Counted from the first letter of the stretch, positions 1 to 11,258 are shown. The stretch is DNA of 64,000 bases from Gyromitra esculenta (GCA_038503075.1 JBCAML010000015.1:62001-126000), one strand, 5' to 3'. Program-made: numbers and translations. Notes: a model not told the origin generated them from the sequence alone.

Positions 1-2
1 GT

Positions 3-416
3 TTAGTAAATCGACTCGACGCGGATAGCTCACTCCTCGCCTGGCTCCCTGAGGATTCTGGGAGTGACAGCGATAGCGATAGCGGGGCTGAGGATGAAGT
101 AAAGAGGAAGGGACCATCTAGAGGAAAGATTGATGACGATGCTGAAGAAGAAGATGAAGACGATACCCACTCTGTCGACTCTGACTTTGGTAGCGATCCA
201 AGATTCTCAAAAATGGTTAACAAAGAGCTTCGCGTTACCAGGTTGAAGGAATGGATCCGTAGAGTTCTGGTGGCCACCGCAAAAAAGACCGGCGGGAGAT
301 GTAGGAAGGTTATTATTAAAGATTTGAGGATTGATGCAAAAGGGCTGGATCCATGGGCGTTAAATGATTCATATTCTATTTATGATGAATTCAGTGATGA
401 GGATGAGTGGCGGTAG
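3..416 (+). CDS. C-terminal part of an acidic protein, 5' end outside window
   Basis: An open frame runs from the first bases of the window to the TAG at 414-416 without any stop, so this is the 3' part of a gene that starts upstream (137 codons visible). The first half is low-complexity and acidic (runs such as SDSDSDSGAEDE and DDDAEEEDEDD). A basic stretch with WIRRVLVATAKK follows, then another acidic tail ending in EFSDEDEW. I do not recognise the family. The alternation of acidic and basic patches is common in nuclear proteins, but this is only composition. An internal ATG at 213 is unlikely to be the true start because the frame upstream of it is equally protein-like. Confidence 0.55.
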   Translation, partial: LVNRLDADSSLLAWLPEDSGSDSDSDSGAEDEVKRKGPSRGKIDDDAEEEDEDDTHSVDSDFGSDPRFSKMVNKELRVTRLKEWIRRVLVATAKKTGGRCRKVIIKDLRIDAKGLDPWALNDSYSIYDEFSDEDEWR

Positions 417-1772
417 TTACTCTGATGACTCTACTAGCTTCCGTCTATAGTGTTATATCGATTATCCTCAGATCTCCTCAGGTAGCTTCCGTCTGATTTT
501 CTGTAATTTTCATCTTTGTGCTATTTTTAGTGGCATAAGATAGATATACAATTCTATCACACTCTGGGGTGGAGTGCAAGTGGCATTAAGGATCGTACAC
601 CACACGGTTCAAGGATCACTAGTAGCGTCAGGAAGATCGTTAGCTGCTGGAGATTTTTGTTAAGGTAAATGGTATTGATCCCCAAATGCACTGAACGAAG
701 TATGTACTTTGTTGTGCCGCATATCGATAACAAGGCTCGAAATACGATTCATTAGGCGCGATCGCGCGATGAGCTAGAGCCATTTCTAGTCTGTGCATTA
801 GTTTTGTTTCGAGATGTCTTTGAGAGGGGAGCTTATGTATTGAAAGCCTTGTGCCGCGAGAAACGCATTGAATAATGTGGCTTTGCGATTTTCGCTATGA
901 GGCGAAGTGATTTGGGCAGATGGGTGGCGCAGCCTCCTAGCCAACCACAACCACAACCGCAACCGCAACCGCAACCACAACCACAACCACAAACCACAAA
1001 CCACGCACAAGGTCATGCTGGAAATTTCATGACCAAGATAGTAATATTTACCCCAAAGCTACATGGAAGCAAAAGGGTACATGCGGTGATGACGATGCGC
1101 AATTGTGGGCTAGGAAACAGAATTAATGCGCGCGGAAGGGGGGAGGTCGGGGGGCTCCGCTCACCAAGTACAGTATTATAATTACCAAGGATAGATTTCC
1201 GTTTTTTGCTCTAGAGCCGTTCTTGGTTCATAGGGGCGAACTTGTTCAGCTAGTAGGCCTAGGTAGCCTTAGCCATGGATGACATCGTATACGGCTGCAA
1301 ACGCTCCTAGGTAGGCATGTTCCTGAGTTCTCTGGGCGCTGTGATGTGGCGATATTTGTTTGGGAATTGGTCATGGGGCGGATACGAGACTGGGTGTTTA
1401 CCCTTATCTCGAAAGAGCTAAGGTGATGTGGTCTTGCATGGAGTTTACAATGGGTTTTTTGTTGGTGGGTGTTCTGTTTATAATTATGGATTGAGCTTAG
1501 GGATATCGAGTTGATTGCACGATCGCCAAGAATGAGGCTTGGAACTTTATTTGAGCCGCATACTTTAGGTAACACTTAATTAGTGTTTATTAGCCATCTG
1601 ATTATTAACTACAGTTATCAGGAGTTATGCTACTACACTAGAGAGATCTACAATGGCGTGGTTAATTGGGGGAGATGTCAACTGTCAATGCCTCTTGAAG
1701 CGGATTGCTTGCATTAATTAATACTGCGCTGCGTATCAGAAAGCTGCATATCCGCAACTTCCCAAAGGCCAT
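417..1772. other. Intergenic region without a convincing gene
   Basis: Lies between the truncated acidic gene and the 3' end of the amidase. Short ORFs occur on both strands but none resembles a protein, apart from the Gln-Pro string encoded by the hexanucleotide repeat at about 945-1000. I see no RNA gene. Confidence 0.6.
941..1000. repeat. Hexanucleotide microsatellite (AACCRC)n
   Basis: About ten imperfect tandem copies of AACCACA/AACCGC-type hexamers. On the plus strand they would read Gln-Pro repeats in a short ORF and on the minus strand Leu-Trp/Leu-Arg repeats, both typical of translated simple repeats and not of real proteins. Confidence 0.85.
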
Positions 1773-3665
1773 TTACAACTCTCTTTTCGTTATGCTATCG
1801 TTCCCTCGTTCACCCTCCTTACTCAACGCGCTCGGCACCCTTCTCGCTCCAAATTCCTTCTCCCACGCACCCAGCACCTTGATCAACATTTTTTCACCGC
1901 CTGCTCCCGCGAAAAAACTTAACCCGAACGGTCTCCCGCTGTCCTTTATATACCCCAATGGCGCAGTCGCAATTGGATACCCCGCCATCGCAGCCAACGT
2001 CGTGCTCCTTGGAGCCTCCGCGGGCACGACTAGAACGTCGACGCCGTATGTCCGAAGCGCGTAATCGATGCCATTGCTGCGCGAGAGGGCGTGGATCCAG
2101 TTTACCGCAGCTAGATATGTAGAGGAGTTGACAGCGGGTGCCGAGAGCGTATCGATAAAGAGTTCCTGGCAGCAGTGTCCAGGCGGCATTTCGACGCTGG
2201 AGTGGAGGTCGTTGAAGGCGATGAGGTCTTCCAGGGTGTGGATAGTGGTGTTTTGGAGGGTGTGGAGGTATGATGTGAGGGATTCTCTGAATTCAGATTG
2301 AATAACCAGGAGTTGTTCGGGCGAGGAGAGAGTTTCGGAGAGGGATGGGATGGCAATGTCGATTGTTGTTGCGCCGAGAGACTGGAGTTTGTCTATCGCG
2401 TTTAGGGATTCTTGTATAATCTATATATACGTATCAGTTCTAGCGTTCAGAGGTAGGGTTAGCGTTTCGTTTGGCCGCGGGTTCCACTGTACCTGTTCTC
2501 CGGTAACTTTAGGGTTCCAGAAAAGGCTCCGGTCTAGAACACCAAGCCGTACACCTTCCCAGCCTGTCAATCTCCCTTGCTCCAAAGCAGCTAGATATCG
2601 CTCCCCGGCACCTTCGTCCTCAACTATCGCTCCCAGACCCACCGCGAGATCCCACACGCTCTTCGCCATCACGCCGACAGAGTCCATGGTCTGTGGTGCA
2701 ACAGGGATAACGCCGACGGTAGAAACGGAACCAACTGTCGGCTTGATACCGTACAGGGCTGCCCTATTCGCGGGGAATATTACAGAGCCATCGGTTTCGG
2801 TACCGAAAGAGAGAGGAGCAAAGCCAGCTGATACGCCAACCGCAGAGCCGGAGGAGGAGCCTGACGGGTCCTAATGATGTGGATTAGTTGCGGTTATTTC
2901 TGCGGGAATGAATGGGGGGAGTGTAAGTTGGATACATACACGCTCACTGCTGTTGAAAGGGCCAGTGACATAGGCGGACTGGGTTTGGCCACCCCGTGCA
3001 GACCAGCCGTTGGGAATACTGCCGAATGAGCCACGGATGTTGGCCCATTCTGACATGTTTGTCTTTCCGAGGATGACGGCACCGGCTTTACGAAGCTGTG
3101 TATACAAAATCGGGCTGTTAGAATAGCTGTATTCCACTATATTATATTATATTTTATTCATTTACTGGGATGGGTATTAGCCCACCTTCGCGATAACAGT
3201 TGCATCTCTCGGCACGATAGAATCAACGAGGGCCAGCGAACCCGCCGTTGTCTTCATTCCCAGTTCTGGATGTGTCGCGATATTGTCCTGTAGTCATCCA
3301 GCGGTATGTCCATATATTCCACCAAAACAAACAAATTCTCTACATACTTTCATCAACACCGGAATCCCATGTAGTGGTCCCCGACTCCTTCCCAGTCTCC
3401 GCTCATAGTCTAGCCGCGCTGCGATGTCGAGCACCTGTCGCTTTGGGGCAACCTCGATAACGGCGTGTAGACCTAAACCCCTCTCGTTGTGGACCTCGAT
3501 CTGGGCGAGGTATTGCTCTACGAGATGGGCACTGGTTATATGGCCGCTTGCAAGGTGGAAGGACAGTTCCTCAACGGTTGTCGTCAGCAAGTTGAACTGC
3601 AGCGAAGCAACGGCGAGCTCGACGAACATGGTGGCCTGGAGAAGAGAGAGGCTGAGTAAATGCAT
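1773..3665 (-). CDS. Amidase-signature family hydrolase, five exons
   Basis: Predicted to hydrolyse a carboxamide (amidase signature family; substrate not predictable). Exons on the minus strand: 3665-3348, 3287-3186, 3095-2940, 2870-2493 and 2420-1773, giving 533 aa; donors GTATGT, GTGGGC, GTATGT and GTACAG, all phase 0. The Ser-Ser-Lys catalytic machinery is visible: the Lys in [11 protein letters not shown] (end of exon 1) and the serine-rich [16 protein letters not shown] (start of exon 4), followed by [14 protein letters not shown]. Further family landmarks are [19 protein letters not shown] and [15 protein letters not shown]. The N-terminus [21 protein letters not shown] is hydrophobic and may be a weak signal peptide; a second Met at 3629 is an alternative start. 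Single gene, no operon-like context. The match to the family is strong; exon borders are inferred. Confidence 0.92.
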
Positions 3666-4641
3666 AGCTATGGCGTACTTGGAAAGAAATATGTGGGGAG
3701 ATAAGAAGGGATGTATATGAACTACAGGAGGCTGGCCCACGGGCACGGGGATAACCAGCGTGCATAGGGTGGGACAATCGATGAGTATCACGTATGTACC
3801 TGTATATGTGTCTGATGTCTCTCTATACTCGGCGAAACCGAGACTCCTGGTTAACCGATCCATATCATGGCCTTGACCGCGTCCAGGCTACCTATCGTCT
3901 TGTGCTACCAGATATATTCTCTCGTTACTAGCAACTGGATTCTCTCCAGATTGACCCGGTCAAGGACAGGAGTGTCGTCTCTCTTCTGGCCTCACCCCTC
4001 ACCCCTCCTCCCTCCCAGAAGATTACTATCCGCTGCCGTCCCGCGCTGTAGGATACAGTATGCAAAGAGCCGCTTGCGTCACGCGACCATCCGATGATGT
4101 CGCCATCCCGCGTTGTGCATCTACAAGGGCCTCCCTGCTGCTCGGTTTCGTTCCGAATAGCTGGTTCTAATTTGAACTATGGAGATCTACTTTCTATCGG
4201 GGAATCATTTCTTGCAGGAGGATTCTGTGATTGGTATACTGAAACGAGTGGAGAAAACCAGTGGGCTACGCCCTCACCATGGAATCGTTACATTCGTGTT
4301 TTGGCTTTAAACTCCATTTTGGTGCACAAAAACTAGGTGTGTCTCATCACAGTTAATCACTCGGCGATTTGTGTATCAGCCCTCTGCAATATATCATATG
4401 GGGGCACGTTGATCCAACGCACGACTTCCATCTATTCGCATACGACAAGTGGTCTTTTAACATTATCTGTATTATTACTATTACTCGGTCCGTAAACTCT
4501 GGGACACAAATTAGGGTGCCGTTTCTAACATAGCTCACTAGAAACACAGATACCTCAAAACACAAAGTACTAGAAAGAAACACAAAGTCCGCACCACATC
4601 CTAGAATCCAGATCACCCACCGCAGATCGCGCACCTCAGGC
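3666..4641. other. Intergenic region
   Basis: Between the 5' end of the amidase (transcribed leftward) and the 3' end of the RING gene. It should hold the amidase promoter. A pyrimidine-rich tract lies at about 3990-4025. No further gene, RNA or repeat recognised. Confidence 0.6.
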
Positions 4642-5643
4642 TCAGTCATTATCAATGCCATGTTTGTTCATTCTTATCCTCATGAAAATCAAGCAGTAGT
4701 AATAGTAAAGGTGGATCGCATGTGCTGCTTTCTTCGACTCATTAAACATCCACCGCCTTATCGGTTTCCACTCCCAAACATTCAACCCCGCGCTCTTCAC
4801 CGCCTCTTCGCCAAAGCCATACGCCAACGGCTGCCTCGACAACATTCCCACCTTTCTGACCCTAAACCGACAGAAAGGACACGGGATCCACCGTGGATAC
4901 GTCTTCCCACGCCTGCGTCTGCTCCACCAGAGCCGTTTGCAGCAAGGCGTACATATCGTGTGACGACAGCCCTCGAACTGAAGACTGACCTCCCTATCGC
5001 AGTGGAGCCCACACGCCGCCTCATCCTCCTCTGGAATATCCGCATCCTCTACGTCTACAAGGTCGCTTTCACTACCGTAATACGTCTCGCTGCGACTATC
5101 GTAGTAAAGATCAACATCAGCATCATCATCATCACCATCGTCATCAAATCCATCTTCCGACTCGTCCTCGGAATCACCAATGTTATGCCCGTCTGCAGAA
5201 TCGTCGCTCGTGTCAAACTCAATCCCGTACTCCCACTCGAACGTACGCAGGATCGAGCTCCGATCAGGCGACATGCACCGCTCCTCGATGAGTATTGCTC
5301 CCGCGTCCGTATCGGTGCGCAGAGACTCGGGCAGGAGAGGTCCGTATGGCGGCCGGTAGGTCAGTAGGTGGAAGTTCAGGCGCAGATCGGTCGTTAGAGC
5401 TACTGCGTAGAAGTCTCGCGAGTCGTCAATATTGAAGAATATATGCGAGCCGCTGAGGGTTCGTCGTGCCTCGACGAGGACTCCGTCGGGCTCGGAGTCG
5501 TCGACGAGCGAGAGAGGCAGCAGAGGACCGTATGGTGGGCGGTATGTGTAGATTCTGGTGTAATGGGGGTCGTGCGGGAGGTCGAAACGGATCTCGAAAT
5601 CTCTGGAGTCTACGGCGGCTGGGATAAAGATGTCTAGAGGCAT
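4642..5643 (-). CDS. RING-type zinc-finger protein with acidic centre and internal duplication
   Basis: Single-exon reading frame of 333 aa. The N-terminal third holds two diverged copies of a module centred on TYRPPYGPLLP-x-SL (codons near residues 33 and 94). The centre (about residues 150-205) is strongly acidic, with runs of Asp encoded by a GAT/GAC tract. A RING-like cluster follows: C-x3-C, ten residues, CRHTICTPCC, then PCPFCR after a basic WWSRRRRGK insert. The C-terminus is VWEWKPIRRW and a Lys-rich tail. RING proteins usually act as ubiquitin E3 ligases; here that is inference. The acidic segment, RING spacing, basic insert and W-x-x-x-RRW tail recur in the gene at 58883-59713, so the two are paralogues. 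The extreme C-terminus (YYYYCLIFMRI) is odd and might be intron read-through. Confidence 0.72.
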   Translation of the reverse strand: MPLDIFIPAAVDSRDFEIRFDLPHDPHYTRIYTYRPPYGPLLPLSLVDDSEPDGVLVEARRTLSGSHIFFNIDDSRDFYAVALTTDLRLNFHLLTYRPPYGPLLPESLRTDTDAGAILIEERCMSPDRSSILRTFEWEYGIEFDTSDDSADGHNIGDSEDESEDGFDDDGDDDDADVDLYYDSRSETYYGSESDLVDVEDADIPEEDEAACGLHCDREVSLQFEGCRHTICTPCCKRLWWSRRRRGKTYPRWIPCPFCRFRVRKVGMLSRQPLAYGFGEEAVKSAGLNVWEWKPIRRWMFNESKKAAHAIHLYYYYCLIFMRIRMNKHGIDND

Positions 5644-8496
5644 TTGACAGGCAAGCCGGTTGGTTTTGATGGTCGGTGGTTGCTGTGTATTTGTGGAGTG
5701 GTTATTGTTGTATTCCGTGGGGCTAAGAAAATGGATGAGCTTGTAGACTTGCTGGTAACTGGAAAATTTGTAGCAGAAGGAAGGATTATATAGAATTATT
5801 CATCTATTCACCCATAGCAGAGTTCGGAAAAGCAAGTGTCTACACCTCAGGCTACTACCTCCGTCTCCAAATTATAACTTTTCGATAGCTAAAACCTCCC
5901 AGTTTCATTCTATAGATAAACTCAAGTATAGACCAATCAAAGATACTAGTGAAATCCAAGCTACCATGTTGGGGGAGCAGAGTGGCTGGAGCCAAGGTTC
6001 AATTAAATATTGTGCTGCTAAGCTGTCTCTCAACAGGCATGCATACATGCATATGTATATTATAATAGCCAGTGGACCCATAGGTCGGAGACACAGCGCT
6101 ACCAAACTACCAGCACGGAGGTATCACCACTCGACCCCTCCGATATATGCGAGTATAAATACTTCTGCAGCCCTAATCCTGAACTGCATCCGGTTTAGGC
6201 CAGAGATTACCACCACCACCACCTCTCTAACCGGCATTCCAGAAATCTGCTATGGCTGTTCTTCTTAGGGTTTCCTGTGGCCATAACTAAACCTGCCGCA
6301 GTATCACTGGTACTACAGCTAGATAGGCCTTACCATAACACAAACCCTATCACCAGACTCAAAACATGGGGGGCCGGTTTTCCTGCGCGTGCCGAAAAAC
6401 AAGAACAGCTCCCCCCCGGCCCCCCGCTTTCCTCCTTACCTAATGAGTCTCCATAGTTTCTACCGAGACCCGGCTAACTAGCTGGTAGCCCGAACACAAT
6501 TACAACTATATACGTAGAGACCATTTCGAACACCACATACCTACCTACCTACCTACGCCACGCTCTCGCTCTCTAGAGGATACTATTTCCTAATAGGTAA
6601 GGTATGTACGTTCGTGATACATCCCTTCCCCCCTCCTCTCTATTCCGTCAATATACATACATAACCCATTCGCAGGCTCTCGCCTTCGAGACACATTTTC
6701 TTCAGCCTCGCACCTCGACTAGGCTTGGAGGAAGGGAGTGCGTTGGGGTAGCGCAACATAGGGGTTTGACCCTCAGCCCAGCCTTGATGTTTCGCCCACC
6801 ACCACCACCATCACCATAAGAGGTAAGTCTGACATCTAGGCAAAGCGGGGGGGGGGGTTGGTTCCCGTCTGCGTACCGCTTGCGTAGTATAATATAGGGG
6901 GGTAGAGAGGTTAAGGCAACTGACTAGGCGATGCCATCAGGGGAGTAATAATATTAGTGTTTTTTTTTTTTGAAAATGCTGCGCAGATAGTGACTACTAC
7001 GCACGCGCGCACATGCGCAGCAGCAGGTAGTTATGGGAGACGTATACGTAGTGATGTAACTTTGGGGGGGTTGTTTTTTATTTATTTTTTAATCCCGAGA
7101 GGTCTAGGGGGGTGCTTATGCGTGCGTGGTGTATGTGCTGGGGTGGGACTTGGACAAGACGGTTAGTATGTTCTGTTCCGGATCGATGTTGTTGTTTTAC
7201 GGTCGGCGGAGATTAAAGAGAAGGTGTGATCTTGGTCTGGTCTAGTACAGTAGGTATGTGCAAAGTTTAGTCGTTGGTAGTGCTGCGCATGTTCCAGATC
7301 GTCCGAGCTTCTAAGGTGGTTTAGATAATAGATAGGTTTTTGAACGGAGATGCGACCAATCGCTTTAGACCCATACACCAACTAATTCCAGAACAAAAGG
7401 TAAGACATACTAGGGGCAGGGGTAGGGTATGACGACGGAACAGGTCCCATGGCGGCCCTCACAGAACGGAAAACCCTAGTACCGCTGTATTTGGCGAATA
7501 AACCCACGAGCTTAACGTACTCTAAAGTAGCGAGAAAGAAGGCGGCGGAGAGAGAGCCAACCAGATAGCATTGACTCCGTTGAAACAGGAAAGTGGTGGC
7601 AGTAATCCCCCCAATCCTGAGGTTCCAATTGGCTTGTTCCCTACGCCTTCCTTCTCACTGCTATACTTGAAGCCCGTGGACTTACTCGCCAAATACAACG
7701 GTATTCCATCTCCACATACACACCCAACCCCTGGTGCTCTTTGGAAGGTTCCCTAGGCCTGTGGAAGGAAACTGCGGCAGATCCTGCGCGCCGTATGTTT
7801 TGTGCTTTCTGATAGGTTTCCCGAGACACCGTATTACCAGAACGTCATGCTTGATTAGTATTGGCCAGGAAAATAGTAATCGCGAAAATTCCCAAATAGA
7901 TGCCATACAGATACGGACGTCATGGCCCTGAGGAAGTTTTTTTGAAACTGTAAGGGGGGAGAGGGGGTAGAACAGCAAATCAAAGCCCTTGCAGAAGCGG
8001 ACAGTTTATCTATGGGTAATTTGTCAGAGTAGTACGGTAGCTGTCTTAGGGTCCGAATGATCAAGGTTGCTATCGGGATCAGTAGAAAGTTTAGTTCTTT
8101 TTGAGTGGTCGATGGAAACGAGCGTAGGACTACCTAAGAGGGGGATGAGTTCTTGGGAAATAAAAGTTAGAGCGGAAATAGTGGACTAATAGGCCTTAGT
8201 AGTGCGTACAAGTAGAGCACATAAAGTGTTATTGTGATTAATAGATTACCGCAGAATGCGAGGGTTTGTCGGTGGAGAAATATATATAAGTAGGACTTCA
8301 GCATGCTATGAGGTTTTTGCTCTAGCTCACTACTCCTCACTGGTATACCATCCAAGAATATCATCAGTGTTCCTACGCTAAAGGCTTTCTTATGATCACT
8401 CTCCCGTGATCACTGCGCCTGGTTTCCACCTCTCTACCATTTACAGCCTAGAGACTGCTCCTAGAACTATCACTTCCTCTGCAGGCTTCGTTAATC
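5644..8496. other. Long gene-poor region rich in simple sequence
   Basis: 2.85 kb upstream of both flanking genes (RING gene leftward, terpene synthase rightward), so it should hold both promoters. It contains a (CTAC)n tract at 6538-6556, an 11-G run at 6847-6857, a 12-T run at 6960-6971, CCA repeats near 6798-6818 and a G/C inverted pair (GGGGGGCCGG near 6369 and CCGGCCCCCC near 6415). A TATATATAAG string near 8280-8291 is 210 bp upstream of the terpene synthase ATG and could be a TATA box. No ORF looks like a protein. Confidence 0.55.
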
Positions 8497-9435
8497 ATGG
8501 CAGTCAAAGACATCACACAAGAGCCTGTTTTCTCGAAATCAATCATTCGGGAATTCGTCACAGGCCTGGGATGCGACTTCCATCTTCCTGCCCCTGGCGC
8601 CACCACCACCGGGTCTCTAGAGCCTGATATCCGCGAGGTATTCTACAGCTGGAACTTCACCCAGGACCATCTCCAGCCACTCCTCAAGCTGCTGCCCGTC
8701 CTTTGCGCATTCGGAGAGCTAGCCTTCAGCCACCTTCCTCCATCGACCAGAGCCTACGTGATCGCCTTCACTACCCTCGCCACCTACATCGACGACATCT
8801 CGGTGCTCCCAGGGTTCAAGGGCTTCGGCACTAGTTCACCGCGAAGCCAGCGGTTCGAGCACCCCGTGCTGGCTCGGTTTACGCAGTACCTGTCCGAGGA
8901 GACGCCGAAGCACTACGGACCGTACGGCTCCTCCTGCATTATCAAGTCGGGGCTAGACTTCCTCGGCGGGTGCCAGCTGGAGGCGATGTTCCCGCATGGG
9001 TTCCCGCCGTCGCGCTCGAAGGATTTCCCGCGGTTCATACGCAAGAAGACGGGCATCAGCGAAGCCTACGCGCACGCGCTGTTCCCGGAAGCGCTGTTCC
9101 CGGAGAAGGTCTGGCTGAGGGAGTATATTACTGCGGTGCCGGATATGCTGGATGTCATTGACCTGACGAACGACGTGCTGAGTTTCTATAAGGAGTGTGT
9201 TGTCGGGGACGAGGAGAATACGTTCATCCAGTCGTACGCGAAGACGTTCTGCTGCTCCGCTGTGGAGGCGCTGGAGCAGGTCAATGAGAAGGTGGTGGAA
9301 GCGAACTCGAGAATCTTGGAGGTGCTGGGGCCAGGAGGAAAGGAGCTCGAGGGGGCATACGATGGCTTTGTCAAGGGCTATGTTACCTGGCATTTCACGC
9401 AAAAGCGCTACAGGATGGCTGAACTTATTTGCTAG
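8497..9435 (+). CDS. Trichodiene-synthase (TRI5)-type terpene cyclase
   Basis: Intronless, 312 aa. Predicted class I terpene synthase, which ionises a prenyl diphosphate (usually farnesyl diphosphate) using Mg2+ and cyclises it. The metal-binding NSE triad is intact in NDVLSFYKE (Asn225, Ser229, Glu233), with the wording typical of the TRI5 family. The aspartate-rich motif is TYIDDIS at residues 97-102, and the usual third acidic residue of DDxxD/E is absent. A C-terminal QKRYRM supplies the Arg-Tyr pair of this family. Length is shorter than the roughly 370-380 aa of classical trichodiene synthases. No P450, acetyltransferase, regulator or transporter lies nearby, so this is an orphan rather than part of a trichothecene-type cluster; the product is unknown. 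Codon third positions are more GC-rich than in the flanking DNA. Confidence 0.85.
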   Translation: MAVKDITQEPVFSKSIIREFVTGLGCDFHLPAPGATTTGSLEPDIREVFYSWNFTQDHLQPLLKLLPVLCAFGELAFSHLPPSTRAYVIAFTTLATYIDDISVLPGFKGFGTSSPRSQRFEHPVLARFTQYLSEETPKHYGPYGSSCIIKSGLDFLGGCQLEAMFPHGFPPSRSKDFPRFIRKKTGISEAYAHALFPEALFPEKVWLREYITAVPDMLDVIDLTNDVLSFYKECVVGDEENTFIQSYAKTFCCSAVEALEQVNEKVVEANSRILEVLGPGGKELEGAYDGFVKGYVTWHFTQKRYRMAELIC

Positions 9436-9579
9436 AACTTATAATAATGTGCCCATGGACCACTGATGATAGATTCCCAGGTTTCTTTTTTTGTTCCTAG
9501 TTGTGTTTTTCCTTAGTTTAGGAGTATCATTTTTCATTGGAGATTTTCTCGGCGGAAAGGGGAGTAAATTGAAACCAGC

Positions 9580-9654
9580 TACCTAGGCTGCAATTAAAAA
9601 CTCGGGATGGGTCAGCCAGACCGCATTGTCGAGTTTTGAATTACAGCCCAAGCA
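9580..9654. repeat. Inverted repeat, 25-nt arms and 25-nt loop
   Basis: Arms 9580-9604 and 9630-9654 share the core GGCTGYAATTMAAAACTCG when one is reverse-complemented. Of 25 positions about five differ, nearly all purine-purine or pyrimidine-pyrimidine changes. Confidence 0.8.
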
Positions 9655-9663
9655 GCGGTTTTA

Positions 9664-9853
9664 CGACTACGGTCTTTCCTGTCTCTGCGAGAAATCCCCT
9701 TACCAAGAAATCGGGATCTTTACTAACAAAATCAGCCACTTATAATTGGTGACAACAGTTTTTTTCTCCCTTTTTGATTCGCTATTTTTCTTAGCAGAAA
9801 TCCCGGTTTCTCAGTAAGGGGACTTCTCGTTGGGGCGGGAAAGACTGTACCTG
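9664..9853. repeat. Inverted repeat, about 70-nt arms, 45-nt spacer
   Basis: Left arm about 9664-9735 and right arm about 9781-9853. Reverse-complementing one gives clear alignment over GTCTTTCC, CGAGAA-TCCCCTTAC, GAAA-CGGGAT and onward. Most mismatches are transitions. It could be a small foldback or MITE-like element; no terminal duplication was identified. Confidence 0.75.
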
Positions 9854-10913
9854 TATTTCCAAACTTCTGTCGAACTCTATAATTTGCTCAATCTTGGTTT
9901 TTCCATCCTTACATGTATTTCTATGCAAGCACGAATCTCTATATATATGGCTAAGGGCCGAGAGGATGCCGTGAACTAGTAAGAAAGCTCCAACATTGGT
10001 GGGAAATGAATATTACTTGGCTGTATTCGGTTGCCAAGGCGGGCTTCCTCGGAGAATGATAGTCTGCGTTCATGTACATGTACCTACATGCGCTTATGTG
10101 GAATCAATCAGAGAAACTTTTCCCTTATGATGGCGCACACGAGTTACCTGGTGAACCCCTACTATGTGTTTGGCACCCTGATTGGCTCTGGCATGTGCAC
10201 GCAGCACAGTACCTGTTAGATGGCGGGGGTTAGGGCTGGGGATCATGCAGCATCACTCGCTCAGGACCGTCGCCGGGCCTCCCCCGAGGGTCCTGCACCG
10301 CAACCGCCAGGCTCTGTCTCCAGTCGGAGCGGTGGCTCCGTGCAAGAGCGGATTGGCAGTGAGGCCGGCAGAAGCTCAACGGTCAGATTTGCAATCTCTA
10401 GCTTCGCCTTATCAGACACATCCCACCACAGACCGTCTTCCTCCCTCCACTTCCGCATCGTCACCGCCTCCACCCTCCACCCTTCCATCCGATCGTCTAG
10501 CTGCTACACCACCCTGGCGCGCCATCGGCATTCGTGCTTGCTCGTCCACACCAGCGCCAAATCACTTGACTTGGATTCTGGATCACATCGGCAAGAGTGA
10601 CGGGCGGAAAAGGTAATAGCTCTCCCTCGCCATTGCTAGCTAATGGCTTCTACCTAGGAGCCTCCTCGTGCATAGCTAGGGAATTGCTGTCGCATACCCG
10701 CCCGTCTAGCGGACCTGATTCGCAATGAAGACATTTTTTGAAAATCCAATAGAATGGGATTTCTGATATGAGATTTATGCACAAAACCAAGATCGCAAGC
10801 TAACTGCTTGCTTGACCAGCCAAGCACAATCTCTCCTAGCTCCAAAAACCAGTTTCCCCACTCAATTCGGTTTCGCAATTCGATTACTGTTGCAGAGTAT
10901 TTTAAAAAAAATC

Positions 10914-11258
10914 ATGCTTTCCCGACTTGGTGGAATCGGGCTCATCAAGCGGACGACTGAGCAGCTCTCCCGCAGACGCATCGCTCGCGATTGTTGCTCT
11001 TGGTCTTCCCAGGGAAAGCCTATTGCTGAGAGCGACAAGACAGGAGGAGCCGAGACTACTGTCTCCATCCGGCCTCTGGAGAAAGAAGAGTACTTGATAA
11101 TCGATATCATGGACGATGGCACCCCCGAGGTTTCGCAGGAATTCCCCGACTACAATCTCAAGCTGGAATTTCTTTGCAGAGAGTTGAAGAAAGCCCCAGC
11201 TAACGGGATTTCTGGCCTGAATCCCGGAGACAGCAACTTCGTTGACGTTCCTCTTTAG
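10914..11258 (+). CDS. Possible small unknown protein
   Basis: An open frame of 114 aa from the ATG at 10914 (an in-frame ATG at 10812 would give 148 aa). The second half has balanced, protein-like composition (EKEEYLIIDIMDDG, DYNLKLEFLCRELKKA), whereas the first part is basic. I recognise no domain. It could be an exon of a larger gene or a chance ORF; no flanking exon was identified. Confidence 0.25.
   Translation: MLSRLGGIGLIKRTTEQLSRRRIARDCCSWSSQGKPIAESDKTGGAETTVSIRPLEKEEYLIIDIMDDGTPEVSQEFPDYNLKLEFLCRELKKAPANGISGLNPGDSNFVDVPL

Larger units (their letters stand above)
9436..10913. other. Intergenic region with foldback repeats
   Basis: Downstream of the terpene synthase. The first 450 bp contain two adjacent inverted repeats (listed separately). 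The rest has overlapping ORFs on both strands (10182-10616) with Pro/Ser-rich translations that I regard as chance. Confidence 0.55.

Noticed and set aside
6369..6424. G/C inverted repeat (GGGGGGCCGG / CCGGCCCCCC) as a terminator or RNA hairpin
   Set aside because: Ten-base arms of extreme composition arise easily in this homopolymer-rich region; no other structural support.
10182..10616. Plus-strand ORF of 144 codons overlapping a 126-codon ORF in another frame
   Set aside because: Ser/Pro/Arg-rich translations in two frames at once, no motif, no exon partners; typical of chance ORFs in GC-richer DNA.
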